Source: CAWBRT01 sp963832365 (GTDB taxonomy: Bacteria; Acidobacteriota; Terriglobia; Terriglobales; Acidobacteriaceae). Taken from it: a stretch of 64,000 nucleotides of DNA. The position numbers and the translations under genes are program-made. The notes beneath the pieces are model-generated. The model was not told the DNA's origin, searched no databases, and saw nothing but the letters and a program-made list of their open reading frames with translations. The stretch is taken from contig CAWHUL010000003.1 in assembly GCA_963832365.1 (NCBI GenBank), positions 62,001 to 126,000 of the forward strand, read 5' to 3'. Below, in pieces: positions 46,458 through 55,980 of this stretch (positions within the stretch are counted from its first letter, which is position 1; each line of letters opens with the position of its first letter).

Positions 46458-47405
46458 CTAAACGACGCGCGTAAGTACCGGGCTGCCGGCGAAATGGGCG
46501 TGTAGATTGGCGAACGTGAGCTGGCCCATCGCCTCCCGTGTTTCATGCGTGCCACTCGCCAGATGCGGCGTCAAGACGACGTTCTCCATCTTCAACAGTT
46601 CCGCCGGGACCTGCGGTTCGTTGTCGAAAACATCCAAACCTGCGCCGGCGATGGTGCCGGCCGTTAGCGCTTTGACCAGGGCCTCTTGATCCAAAACCGA
46701 TCCTCGCGAGACATTGATCAGGATGCCCTTGCGTCCCAAGGCGGCCAGGATGAGGCCGTCGATCAGCCGATAAGTTTCGTTTCCTCCCGGCAAGGCCAGC
46801 ATCAGGAAATCGGCGTCTCTTGCCATCGCCTCCAAATCGTCGTACCGCCGATACCCCAGGTCTGGTTTGGGAAAAGGATCGTAGTAACCGATCTTCATAT
46901 CGAAAGCCTGCGCGCGGGTAGCAATGGCTTGACCGACGTTTCCCAAGCCTGCAATGCAACAATTCTTGCCGCCCACCTTGGCACTGAGGGGAAACCTACC
47001 TTGCAGCCACTTGCCGGCTCGCACATAGCGATCGGCTTCACAAATCCGCCGGGTCACCGCCAGTAAGAGCGCAAGTGCGGTATCGGCAACGCAGTCGGTC
47101 AGCACACCAGGAGTGTTGGTAACAATGATCCCACGGTGACGCGCGGCCTCGATATCGATCGTCTCGTATCCGACGCCGAATCCCGAAATGATCTCAAGCC
47201 TTGGCAGCGCTTGCATCAGAGCGGCATCGGCTCCAATGATGGCGGTGGTAACGACTCCTCGGATCGATGCCCCATGCTCCCGCAAGTAGGCATTACGATC
47301 CGGAGCAAGCCACAGTTTATGAACCGTGAACTCCAGTTCGACCGCAGCCATTAGGCTGGGCAAGAGTGGAACGGTGACAAGGACTTCGACTTTCGATGTT
47401 GACAT
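46458..47405 (-). CDS. D-isomer-specific 2-hydroxyacid dehydrogenase
   Basis: 315 aa. NAD(P) motif GLGNVGQAIATRAQAF, catalytic Arg in ILINVSRGSVLD, Glu in DVFDNEPQVPAEL, and His in VVLTPHLASGTHE. It most resembles glyoxylate/hydroxypyruvate reductases of the GhrB type. ATG 47405 (MSTSKVEVLV) is preferred over 47411. It is 130 bases upstream of the iron ADH and in the same direction, so the two may be co-transcribed. Confidence 0.9.
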   Translation of the reverse strand: MSTSKVEVLVTVPLLPSLMAAVELEFTVHKLWLAPDRNAYLREHGASIRGVVTTAIIGADAALMQALPRLEIISGFGVGYETIDIEAARHRGIIVTNTPGVLTDCVADTALALLLAVTRRICEADRYVRAGKWLQGRFPLSAKVGGKNCCIAGLGNVGQAIATRAQAFDMKIGYYDPFPKPDLGYRRYDDLEAMARDADFLMLALPGGNETYRLIDGLILAALGRKGILINVSRGSVLDQEALVKALTAGTIAGAGLDVFDNEPQVPAELLKMENVVLTPHLASGTHETREAMGQLTFANLHAHFAGSPVLTRVV

Positions 47406-47601
47406 AAGCAAATTATGCCGCTGCCAAGCTGTATTCCAAAGAACTTATTGACAGATATGGGATATGTGACGGACTCTGATACCGCGAGCGTCTGGTCGGC
47501 ATTGGTGCCTTTCTTACTTGGAGTCAGCTCGCTCAACGGACTGTTCCAGAGCGGAACCATACCGCATTCTGCTACGAATGCCAACCTAAGGAGAACCAGA
47601 G

Positions 47602-48885
47602 ATGAGACGAATGATTGCTTTCCTCGTTGTCGCCATGCTTTTCGGACACAGCGCCTTGGCGCAGCAGTTCAACTGGAAGAAGCACCAGGGCGAAACGGTA
47701 ACATTCCTGTCGTCGAACCATCCCTGGGCCAACGCGGTGCTCAGGCACAAGGGCGAGTTCGAGGCGCTGACCGGCATCACGCTGAAGTTCGACACTTACC
47801 AGGAGCAGCAGATGCGCCAGCGCCTGGTCACGGTCATGAACGCCAAGAGTCCTGAGATCGACGTATTCATGTCGCTGCCTTCGCGCGAAGGCGAACAGTT
47901 CGCCAAGGCCGGCTGGTACGCTGACCTGACGCAATTCGTCAAGAATTCGGTCGCCAAGGACTACGACTTCGCCGACTTCACTCCCGCCCTGCTTACTCCA
48001 CTTATGCAGAGCGGCAAGCTGACGGGCATCCCTTTGAATATTGAGGCGCCCGTAATCTTTTACCGCAAGGATGTGTTCAAGAAGTGCGACGTTACGCTTC
48101 CCACCCGGCTGACGGACATGCCGGCGATGGCTGCCAAGCTGAAGGCCTGCAACCCATCGATGGTGCCGTGGACAACGCGCGGCTTGAAGTCCGCACTGCC
48201 CTACAGTTATGCCGGATTCCTCCACAACCTGGGCGGCGACTACCTGGACAAGAACCGCAAACCCGCGCTATGCAGCCAGCAGGCGCAGGAGGCGACGGCG
48301 CTCTACGCACGCCTGCTGAAGGATTACGGCCCGCCGGGCGCCATCAACAATAACTTCTATCAGAACGTCTCGCTCTACCACGAAGGCAAGGCGGTAATGG
48401 CTTTCGATGCCAGCAATGAACTGCATAGGATGGTGGAAGGCGGAGCATGGCTGAAGGAGACCGGCGTCGCGCTGCTGCCTCCTGCTGTGCGCAACCAGCC
48501 GGTGCTGATCGGCTGGGGGCTGTCGGTATCGGCGCATTCTAAGAGGTCCGAAGCGGCCTGGTATTTCGTGCAGTGGGTTACCTCGCCTGCGATGCAGGCC
48601 AAGCTCGCGCTGGAAGACATCGCCCCGCCGCGTGCCAAACTGGCGAACGATCCCGCCTTTAAGAAGTGGATCGAGGCCGAGCCGGTTCGTCGCGAGTGGA
48701 TGAACGCCATCCAGCTGGCGGCCAAGACCGGCTCTGGGGAGGTCGGCGTGCCGATCACTGCCAATGTAGCTTCCCGCGACGTCATCGGCGGCATGGTCAA
48801 CGAGGTGATGCTCGGCCAAAAGACGGTTCCGCAAGCCTGCGCCGACGCCAACAAGGGGCTTGCCGCCCTGATGGCCAAGGAGTGA
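47602..48885 (+). CDS. Sugar ABC transporter substrate-binding protein
   Basis: 427 aa type-2 binding protein. The signal peptide MRRMIAFLVVAMLFGHSALA is cleaved before QQFNWKKHQG. The family shape includes LKFDTYQEQQMRQRLVTVMN, IPLNIEAPVIFYRKDVF and AWYFVQWVTSPAMQAKL. It begins an operon of four transporter genes, a kinase and an aldolase, all on the plus strand with short gaps (6-43 bases). The kinase and aldolase suggest the ligand is a sulfosugar such as sulfoquinovose, or another ketose precursor; the ligand cannot be read from the sequence. The upstream interval 47406-47601 is presumably the promoter region. Confidence 0.9.
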   Translation: MRRMIAFLVVAMLFGHSALAQQFNWKKHQGETVTFLSSNHPWANAVLRHKGEFEALTGITLKFDTYQEQQMRQRLVTVMNAKSPEIDVFMSLPSREGEQFAKAGWYADLTQFVKNSVAKDYDFADFTPALLTPLMQSGKLTGIPLNIEAPVIFYRKDVFKKCDVTLPTRLTDMPAMAAKLKACNPSMVPWTTRGLKSALPYSYAGFLHNLGGDYLDKNRKPALCSQQAQEATALYARLLKDYGPPGAINNNFYQNVSLYHEGKAVMAFDASNELHRMVEGGAWLKETGVALLPPAVRNQPVLIGWGLSVSAHSKRSEAAWYFVQWVTSPAMQAKLALEDIAPPRAKLANDPAFKKWIEAEPVRREWMNAIQLAAKTGSGEVGVPITANVASRDVIGGMVNEVMLGQKTVPQACADANKGLAALMAKE

Positions 48886-48891
48886 GGTAAG

Positions 48892-49779
48892 GTGGCAGCA
48901 GCAACCCATTCCACCGATATCGGCAGCGGGCGCCAGCTTCGTGCGCTTACGGCGCCCGCAGTCATTTTTACGGTGGTGATGATAGCCTTCCCATTCGCCT
49001 ACACGGTCTGGCTCTCACTGCACAATGTGGCGATCGGCTCGCCAACCCGCTTCACTGGCGGCGCCAACTATGTCGCCTTGGCGACCTCCGACCCGGTGTT
49101 CTGGCAAAGTGTGCGCGTCACGCTTGTCCTGTTCGTGGTCTCCCTTGTCCTGCAACTCGTTGCAGGCACCTGGATCGCGATGCTGCTGTACCGCGCCAAG
49201 CGACTGCCGGGCGCACTGCGCTCCCTCTTGATCTCGCCCTTCGTAATGCCTCCGGTGGTGGTGGGCATGATGTGGCTGGTGATCCTGGACCCCTCGATCG
49301 GGGCCGCCAACTTTCTTCTGGAAAAAATCGGATTGCCGCCGTCGCTGTGGCTCGCCTCGCCGCAGTGGGTAATCCCGACGGTGGCGCTGATCGATACCTG
49401 GCAGTGGACGCCTTACGTCGCACTGATCGTACTGGGAGGGCTACAGTCATTGCCGCCCAATGTGTTCGAGGCGGCGCAGATCGATGGCACTTCGCGCTGG
49501 CGGACCTTCTGGCGCATTACGCTGCCGATGCTCGGACCCACGCTGGTCACGGCCGCCATCCTGCGTTCGGTTGATTTGCTGCGATTCTTCGACATCATCT
49601 ACATCACCACCCAGGGCGGGCCCGGCGACGCGTCCACCACGCTCAACATCTACGGCTTTCGCCAGGGCTTTGAGTTCTTCGAGCTCGGCTATGCAGCGGC
49701 GATCATGGTCAGTCTTTCCGCGATCGTGCTCGGCGCGGTGCTCACCATGATGCGGGCAAGGCGGCACTTCGTCTACTGA
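48892..49779 (+). CDS. Sugar ABC transporter permease 1 (MalF-type)
   Basis: 295 aa with six membrane helices. The coupling loop is EAAQIDGTSRWRTFWRITLP, the typical EAA motif. GGPGDASTTLNIYGFRQGF near the end is the MalF-type extracytoplasmic signature. GTG start at 48892 with GAGTGAGGTAAG just before it. Confidence 0.92.
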   Translation: MAAATHSTDIGSGRQLRALTAPAVIFTVVMIAFPFAYTVWLSLHNVAIGSPTRFTGGANYVALATSDPVFWQSVRVTLVLFVVSLVLQLVAGTWIAMLLYRAKRLPGALRSLLISPFVMPPVVVGMMWLVILDPSIGAANFLLEKIGLPPSLWLASPQWVIPTVALIDTWQWTPYVALIVLGGLQSLPPNVFEAAQIDGTSRWRTFWRITLPMLGPTLVTAAILRSVDLLRFFDIIYITTQGGPGDASTTLNIYGFRQGFEFFELGYAAAIMVSLSAIVLGAVLTMMRARRHFVY

Positions 49780-49788
49780 GGAGGGGGA

Positions 49789-50601
49789 ATGAGTGAGAAG
49801 TGGATCGATCGCCTGAGCCATCTGCAGCTTGCGCTGGTAGCGCTGGTGGTGTTGGCGCCGGTCGCGTGGATGGTGCTGTCTTCTTTCAAGCCCTCTTCGG
49901 AAGTCACCGCCTACCCGCCGACGCTGCTGTTCTCCGCCACCCTCGACAACTATCGGCAGTTGTTCAGCACGACCCCCTTTGCGCGCTATGCGCTTAACAG
50001 TTTTGTGGTCTCCGCGGGCTCTACATTGATCGGCTTGCTGCTCGGCGTGCCGGCGGCTTTTGCGGTTAGTTGGTCGCGCATTACATGGCCGGCCACGGTG
50101 ACGCTGATGGCGCGCATGGCGCCGGGCACCTTGTTCCTGCTGCCGTGGTACTTGCTATTCAGCAAACTCGACCTCATCGGCTCCGCCTGGGCGCTGATCC
50201 TGACGCACGCCGTGATCACGATGCCGATCGTGATCTGGGTTCTGCTTCCGTTTTACGACGGTGTCCCGCGCAGCATCTTCGAGGCGGCCCAGGTCGACGG
50301 CTGCGCGCCGCTGCGGATCCTCATGCGCATCGCGTTGCCGCTGGTCATGCCAGGTCTGACCGTGGCGTCGATTCTGGCCTTCGTGTACTCGTGGAATTAT
50401 TTTCAGTTCGCGCTGGTGCTGTCCAACTCGGACAGCAAGACACTGGTTGCTGCGGCGTTCAACTTCATCGGTGAGGGCGCGACCTTCTGGGGCGCGCTGA
50501 TGGCGGCGGCGACGCTGATCGCGCTGCCGCCCTTGCTGCTGGCCTTCGCCGTGCAACGGCGCCTCGTCAGCGGTCTGTCGATTGGAGCGGTCAAGGGGTG
50601 A
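49789..50601 (+). CDS. Sugar ABC transporter permease 2 (MalG-type)
   Basis: 270 aa with six helices and EAA loop EAAQVDGCAPLRILMRIALP. YSWNYFQFALVLSN is the MalG-type C-terminal motif. The start is ATG 49789 with GAGGAGG directly upstream. Nine bases separate it from permease 1. Confidence 0.92.
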   Translation: MSEKWIDRLSHLQLALVALVVLAPVAWMVLSSFKPSSEVTAYPPTLLFSATLDNYRQLFSTTPFARYALNSFVVSAGSTLIGLLLGVPAAFAVSWSRITWPATVTLMARMAPGTLFLLPWYLLFSKLDLIGSAWALILTHAVITMPIVIWVLLPFYDGVPRSIFEAAQVDGCAPLRILMRIALPLVMPGLTVASILAFVYSWNYFQFALVLSNSDSKTLVAAAFNFIGEGATFWGALMAAATLIALPPLLLAFAVQRRLVSGLSIGAVKG

Positions 50602-50642
50602 TCGCTTGAAGCCGGGATATAGTAATCTTCACTGGAACAATC

Positions 50643-51722
50643 ATGGCCTCTATTAGCTTCGACCGTGTGGTCAAACGCTTCGGCGATGTAACTGTGGTGC
50701 CGGAGCTCTCGCTGGAGATTCCCGACGGCGAGTTCATCGTCTTCGTTGGTCCATCCGGCTGCGGCAAGACCACGCTGCTGCGCATGATCGCCGGCCTGGA
50801 GCGCATTGACGCGGGCACCGTGCGCATCGGCGACGACATCGTCAATGATGTGCCGCCGGCGCGCCGTAATATCGCGATGGTGTTCCAGGACTACGCCCTG
50901 TACCCGCACATGTCGGTTCGGCAAAACCTTTCGTTCGGACTGGAGAACCAGAAGTTGCCGTCCGCGGAAATCGCCCAGCGCGTCGCGCAGGTCGCAGCGA
51001 TGTTGCAGATCGATCCGTATCTCGATCGCCGGCCAAAGGCACTCTCCGGCGGACAGCGCCAGCGCGTCGCGATGGGGCGGGCGATGGTGCGCCAGCCCCG
51101 CGCCTTCCTCTTCGACGAACCGCTGTCCAACCTGGACGCCAAGCTGCGCGTTGACGTTCGTGGCGAAATCAAGAAGCTGTTTCACGAACTGCGCACGACG
51201 ACCGTGTTCGTCACCCACGACCAGGTCGAAGCCATGACGATGGCCGACCGGATCGTGGTGCTCCAGCAGGGCATGATCCAGCAGGTCGGCACGCCAGCCG
51301 AGGTCTACAACCGGCCGTCCAACCGATTTGTTGCCGGGTTTATCGGCACGCCTACCATGAATTTCATCCCGTTGCATCGGAGCGGGAACGAATGGCGCTG
51401 GGGACAGCGCCTGCTCGAATTGCCGCAGCACGCTGGCGCGAATGCGACCGGCGCCGTGCTGGGGATCAGACCTGAGCACTGGGAGGTGACGCCGGATGCG
51501 GAGCAGGCATTCCCGATGAAGGTCGAGATCACCGAACCGCTTGGCTCCGACACTTTCGTCTTCGGTGAAATCGAAGAGCAGCGCATCGTGGCTCGCCTCG
51601 GGGCAGAGGTGTCCGTGGTGCCCGGCGACCTACTGCCGTTACGCCCTGACCTCAAGCGTGCACACCTGTTCGATGCCGCGACCGGTGAGGCATTGCCGCG
51701 CACGGCATCTTCCCGTTTTTGA
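50643..51722 (+). CDS. Sugar ABC transporter ATPase (MalK/UgpC-type)
   Basis: 359 aa. Walker A GPSGCGKTT, signature LSGGQRQRVAMGRA, Walker B AFLFDEPLSNLDAKLR, and switch His in VFVTHDQVEAMTM. The C-terminal regulatory OB domains (about 240-359; FIGTPTMNFIP, LGIRPEHWEV) are of the MalK type. It completes the importer. Confidence 0.94.
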   Translation: MASISFDRVVKRFGDVTVVPELSLEIPDGEFIVFVGPSGCGKTTLLRMIAGLERIDAGTVRIGDDIVNDVPPARRNIAMVFQDYALYPHMSVRQNLSFGLENQKLPSAEIAQRVAQVAAMLQIDPYLDRRPKALSGGQRQRVAMGRAMVRQPRAFLFDEPLSNLDAKLRVDVRGEIKKLFHELRTTTVFVTHDQVEAMTMADRIVVLQQGMIQQVGTPAEVYNRPSNRFVAGFIGTPTMNFIPLHRSGNEWRWGQRLLELPQHAGANATGAVLGIRPEHWEVTPDAEQAFPMKVEITEPLGSDTFVFGEIEEQRIVARLGAEVSVVPGDLLPLRPDLKRAHLFDAATGEALPRTASSRF

Positions 51723-51765
51723 TCGCACTGTGTTGTTCTAAAATCGATTCGCGGGGCATAGGTGA

Positions 51766-52705
51766 ATGCAGCAGGTGATGGAGAGGCCCGGTTCGGCAGT
51801 TTTCGTCGGGGTGGCAGCGCAGGACGTGATCGCACTGCTGCCACGTTTTCCCCTGCCTGACGAGCGGCTGGTTGCCGAAGACATCGTGTACGCCGGCGGC
51901 GGGCCGGCGGCAACTGCGGCTGTGGCGTTTGCCCGGCTCGGTGGCGAGGCACATTTTGTCGGAGCGATCGGCGACGATGCCGGGGGAGAAGCGATTCTGG
52001 CCGGATTGCGCGCCGAAGGGGTTGATGTCAGCGGCGTGATCCGCGTCCCAGGAGCGCGCTCAATGCGCTGCGTGATTGTGGCGGACCGCAGCCAAGCCAC
52101 ACGTGCCATTTGCGCCCTGCCCGGGCCCGCCCTGCGCATTCCGCAAGACTCTCGCGCTGCGGAGTTAATCTGCCAAGCCGGCTGGGTGCACGCCGATCAC
52201 TCCGGCTGGCAGTCAGTGCGTGATTTGTTGGCTGCGCAAGCCGGCAGGCGACCACGGCTTTCCGTAGATCTGGGCAATCCAACTTCGGGGTTCACGGCAA
52301 AGGGAATCGAACTATTTGTGCCTACCAGTCAGCAACTAAGAGTCTTGTATGGAGAGAAGCCTCTGCCAGACTTGCTGCGGGCTGCTGTGGAGGATGGGGC
52401 GCAATGCGTGGTGGCGACGGCTGGAAGCGCGGGTTCATGGGCGCTCGACGACCGAGGGCACGATTTGCCATGTCACGGCATATCAGGCGCCGATTCTTAG
52501 CACGATGGGCGCCGGCGATGTGTTTCACGGCTCGCTGCTGGCGGCCGTTATGCGCGATTTCCCACTCGCCCAATGCCTCGCCTACGCCAATATTGCTGCA
52601 GCACTATCTTGCCGCGGACTCGATGGCCGGTCCGCCATCCCCAGCCACGAGGAAGTACAAGCTAGACTTTGCCTCCTCCTTACAGAACAGGAGATCAGGC
52701 AATGA
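51766..52705 (+). CDS. PfkB-family sugar kinase, YihV (sulfofructose kinase)-like, with a frame break
   Basis: PfkB/ribokinase fold. The N-terminal half has VYAGGGPAATAAVAFARLGG and FVGAIGDDAGGEAIL; the C-terminal ATP/anion-hole motif is STMGAGDVFHGSLLAAV. The GGGPAATAAVA and GAGDVFHG segments closely resemble E. coli YihV, which phosphorylates 6-deoxy-6-sulfofructose. The reading frame breaks between about 52447 and 52457: the first frame stops at 52500, the other continues TEGTICHVTAYQAPIL to TGA 52705. A single-base error would explain it. The end overlaps the aldolase start (ATGA, 52702-52705), so the two are translationally coupled. Substrate specificity is an inference. Confidence 0.82.
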
Positions 52706-53583
52706 GTGTTCAGTCTCAAGCCGGCCTTCGCGCACTGCAACGCCCGTCCGGCGCTTATGCGATGTTAGCTCTGGATCAACGGGAAGCGCTGCGCGCCATG
52801 TTCGCGGAGCATCAGCCAACGCCCGTTACCGACCAGCAAGTGACGGAATTCAAACTGCACGCTGCACGGGCGCTGACGCCCTACGCTTCCGGTGTTCTGG
52901 TTGACCGTCAGTTCGCCTGGGATCAGGTTATCCGTGAGGGCGCGGTAAGTCCTGGCTGTGGCTTGATTGCCGCAGCCGACCAATTCTTCGCCGGGCCCGG
53001 CGAGTTCGTGGCCGAATCGGTCATCGATGAGGGAATGCCGCCCGAGCAGGTGAAGCTGCAAGGCGCAGTTGCCATGAAACTGCTCGTCATCTGGCGCCCT
53101 GATGAGCCGGCGGACAAGCGCTTGGCGCTGGTCGAGCGTTTCGTGCAGCGTTGCCGAAGGGCGGAGTTGGTCAGCATCATCGAGCCGATTTCCCGCAAAC
53201 CGAGGGATGGACGCCCGTGGGACTGGGACGCCGGCGTGCTTTCGGCGGCGAACGAACTCGGTAACTGCGGCGCTGACCTGTACAAGGCCGAGATGCCGTT
53301 GCACGCAGAGGGCGAGGAGGCGGCCATCCGCCGGATATGCTCGGTGCTGACGCGCACAATAGCTTCGCCTTGGGTCGTGCTCTCCTCGGGAGTGAAGCGA
53401 GACAATTTTCCGCGCGCGGTAGAACTTGCCTGCCGTGAAGGCGCGTCGGGATTTCTTGCCGGCCGGGGGGTCTGGAGCAGCGTGATTGGCAGCACGGATC
53501 TGCCACGTGCTTTGCAGGAAGATGCGGCAGCGCGCCTATGCCGCCTGTGCGAAATAGTGGACCGGACTGTAGTCCGCCGATAG
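52702..53583 (+). CDS. Class I aldolase, YihT (sulfofructose-1-phosphate aldolase)-like
   Basis: 293 aa. As I recall E. coli YihT, the whole length matches: SGAYAMLALDQREALRAMF, ALTPYASGVLVDRQF, AMKLLVIWRPDE, LVSIIEP and GADLYKAEMPL. Lys195 aligns with the Schiff-base Lys193 of YihT. SPWVVLSSGV and ASGFLAGRGVWSSVIG form the anion-binding strands (Ser228/229, Arg255). YihT cleaves 6-deoxy-6-sulfofructose-1-phosphate to dihydroxyacetone phosphate and sulfolactaldehyde. LacD-type tagatose-bisphosphate aldolases share the fold, so substrate is likely but not proven. ATG 52702 overlaps the kinase stop. Confidence 0.85.
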   Translation: MSVQSQAGLRALQRPSGAYAMLALDQREALRAMFAEHQPTPVTDQQVTEFKLHAARALTPYASGVLVDRQFAWDQVIREGAVSPGCGLIAAADQFFAGPGEFVAESVIDEGMPPEQVKLQGAVAMKLLVIWRPDEPADKRLALVERFVQRCRRAELVSIIEPISRKPRDGRPWDWDAGVLSAANELGNCGADLYKAEMPLHAEGEEAAIRRICSVLTRTIASPWVVLSSGVKRDNFPRAVELACREGASGFLAGRGVWSSVIGSTDLPRALQEDAAARLCRLCEIVDRTVVRR

Positions 53584-53627
53584 CGGGAGAGCTTCGAGTT
53601 GCAACGGCAGGCAAAAGGGGAGAGGCG

Positions 53628-54644
53628 ATGAACGTCAGGCAGATCGTATTCGAGGACATTAACAAGGTCGTCGTGCGCACGGCCGACGAACCGCTACAGC
53701 CAGGACCGGGTGAGGTGGTGCTGGCTTCGGCTTACCTCGGCATCTGTGGCAGCGATCTGCACGTCTTGCAAGGCAAGCATCCCTGGACCAAGCCTCCGGT
53801 GATCACCGGTCATGAGCTGGTGGCGGTGGTCGAGGAGATTGGCCCGGAAGTTTCTAACGTGGTCCCCGGAGATCACGTTGCGCTGAATCCGCTCTTCTCC
53901 TGCGGAACATGCCGACGTTGCCGCATGGGATCGTTTAACACCTGCGACGCCGGCAGAGTCACAGGTTATATTCCGCCCCGTCAAGGAGTCCGGGGAGAGC
54001 CCGGAGTTGGACAAACAAAGCTGGTGATGAGCGCCCGGCAACTGCACCGGCTTCCGCCGGAGCTTTCTTTGGAGAAGGCCTGTCTGGCCGAACCGCTCGC
54101 GGTGGGCGTACACGCGTCCAGCCTCTTCGATGATTTGGAAGATGTACTGGTGATCGGCAGTGGCACAATTGGACTTTGTGTTCTGCTTGGCCTGCAGGCG
54201 CGCGGGGCCGGCCGTGTGACCGTCGTCGAGCCCATCGCCTACAAACGTGATCTGGCGAAGCGTTTGGGAGCGGCCGAAGTTCTCTCCCCGGAAGAGGTAC
54301 AGTTGGCGCCACGCTATACCGCATGTTTTGACTGCGTGGGCGGGCAGCAGACATTCGATTTGGCCAGCGGCAGCACGCTCTCTGGAGGCTGCGTCATCGT
54401 GGTTGGCATCTCCCCAGGACCGCTCTCCGTGCCTATACCAAGGATGCAGCGGTTTGAAATCCGCATGCAAGGCAGCGGTTTGTATCTCGGCAAAGACATA
54501 GACCGCGCCATCGAGCTAATTGCCTCCGGGAAGGCGAATGTTACGCCGTTGATCTCCATGGTGCGTCCGCTGGATGAGGCGCGGGAAGCCTATGCTGCGG
54601 CGCAGGCTCCGGGTAGTGTCAAAGTTCTGGTGCGGATGAGCTGA
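53628..54644 (+). CDS. Zinc-dependent alcohol/polyol dehydrogenase
   Basis: 338 aa medium-chain dehydrogenase. GICGSDLHVLQGKHPW and GHELVAVVEEIGPEV give the catalytic zinc site; the structural zinc cluster is CGTCRRCRMGSFNTC; the NAD motif is VLVIGSGTIGLCVLLGLQ. ATG 53628 is chosen over 53538 because GGGGAGAGG lies at 53617 and the family begins there. It is the last gene of the importer-kinase-aldolase run and may act on the aldehyde product or an upstream sugar. Confidence 0.9.
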   Translation: MNVRQIVFEDINKVVVRTADEPLQPGPGEVVLASAYLGICGSDLHVLQGKHPWTKPPVITGHELVAVVEEIGPEVSNVVPGDHVALNPLFSCGTCRRCRMGSFNTCDAGRVTGYIPPRQGVRGEPGVGQTKLVMSARQLHRLPPELSLEKACLAEPLAVGVHASSLFDDLEDVLVIGSGTIGLCVLLGLQARGAGRVTVVEPIAYKRDLAKRLGAAEVLSPEEVQLAPRYTACFDCVGGQQTFDLASGSTLSGGCVIVVGISPGPLSVPIPRMQRFEIRMQGSGLYLGKDIDRAIELIASGKANVTPLISMVRPLDEAREAYAAAQAPGSVKVLVRMS

Positions 54645-54706
54645 AGCTCGGCCCTCTCGATTGACATGATGGGGATACAAGATACGAGGCTTCACCGGCA
54701 TTGGCA

Positions 54707-55867
54707 TCACCATTCCGCGACTGTTCCATCGGCGTTTCGCCAGAGATTATCGGACAGCTTCCATATTTGATTGCGCTCTCTGACCAACTCCTCGTTGATG
54801 GTAATCCCTAATCCTGGCCCTGATGGAATCTCCAGATAACCATCTTTCACGGCGATGACCTCGGGGTTCAACAAGTAATCTTGCATTTCTCCCGTTTTCA
54901 ATCCGTGATATCCGGTGTGATAGTGAATGCCCATACTGTATTCCTGCATGACCAGGTTGGGGACACACGCATCCACCTGCAAGGTCGCTGCCAGGCATAT
55001 CGGGCCATTTGGGCAGTGAGGCGCTACTACGATGTCATAGGCCTCGGCCATGCGACTGATTTTTTCCAACTCATAAAGGCCGGTCAATGAAGCATCCGGT
55101 TGAATGATGTCCACCACCCGGGATTCGAAGATGTGCTTGAAGTCCCACCGGCTATACAGCCGTTCTCCCGTAGCTATCGGCGTTGACGTGTTTCCCACGA
55201 CTGCCGGCAATAGGTCATCATGCTCGCTCAATAAAGGCTCTTCAATCCACGCCAGATGGTACGGCTCCAACGCCCGAATGAGCTGCTTGGCCATGGCCCG
55301 ATGCACACGGCCATGAAAATCGACGGCGATCGCAAAATCAGTGCCAACTGCCTCGCGGATGGCAGCCACTCTTTCAACGGAAGCTTCCACCTTCGAGTAA
55401 TCATCGATATAGTGCAGTTCTTCCGTGGCGTTCATCTTGACGCCGGTGAAGCCTTGGCGCTGTCGCTCCTTGGTGTGTTCGACGACTTGGCTGGGCCGGT
55501 CGCCGCCTACCCACGCATAGGCTCTGACCTTCTTGCGTACACGGCCGCCGAAAAATTCATGGACTGGCAGGCCATAGTATTTTCCCTTGATGTCCCACAA
55601 GGCTTGCTCGATCCCTGCAATCGCGGTCGCGACGAATGGGCCGCCGCGGAAGAATGCTCCGCGAAACATCTTCTGCCACAGCTCTTCTATCAGAAGGGGA
55701 TCTTCGCCGATGACATTGTTCGCCAAGTCGGTAATTGCGCCCAACACGGTATGTACGCGCTTAGGAATAATGCTCTCGCCCCATCCCACGTATCCATCAT
55801 CGGTTTCCACGCGAACGAAGACCCACCTTGGATTGACGCAGAAAGGCTGAATCTTGGCGATCTTCAT
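54707..55867 (-). CDS. dgoD: Enolase-superfamily dehydratase, D-galactonate dehydratase-like
   Basis: 386 aa MR/MLE-type enzyme. Metal ligands are Asp183 (AVDFHGRVHRAMAKQL), Glu209 (WIEEP) and Glu234 (ATGERLYSR). His185 and His283 (VAPHCPNGP) are the acid/base residues, and QEYSMGIHYH closes the site. The arrangement matches DgoD, which dehydrates D-galactonate to 2-keto-3-deoxygalactonate; related aldonates are possible. It faces the zinc dehydrogenase convergently. An otnK-like kinase lies upstream on the same strand (113-base gap). Confidence 0.88.
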   Translation of the reverse strand: MKIAKIQPFCVNPRWVFVRVETDDGYVGWGESIIPKRVHTVLGAITDLANNVIGEDPLLIEELWQKMFRGAFFRGGPFVATAIAGIEQALWDIKGKYYGLPVHEFFGGRVRKKVRAYAWVGGDRPSQVVEHTKERQRQGFTGVKMNATEELHYIDDYSKVEASVERVAAIREAVGTDFAIAVDFHGRVHRAMAKQLIRALEPYHLAWIEEPLLSEHDDLLPAVVGNTSTPIATGERLYSRWDFKHIFESRVVDIIQPDASLTGLYELEKISRMAEAYDIVVAPHCPNGPICLAATLQVDACVPNLVMQEYSMGIHYHTGYHGLKTGEMQDYLLNPEVIAVKDGYLEIPSGPGLGITINEELVRERNQIWKLSDNLWRNADGTVAEW

Positions 55868-55980
55868 ACGAGACCTCGATATTTGTTTTCGCGCAAATGT
55901 GTTTCGGGACTTTGCACGTACGATTCAACACTCATTGCAGATAACCCCACGCCTTCAGGAAGAAGTCTGGTGTGCCAAAG

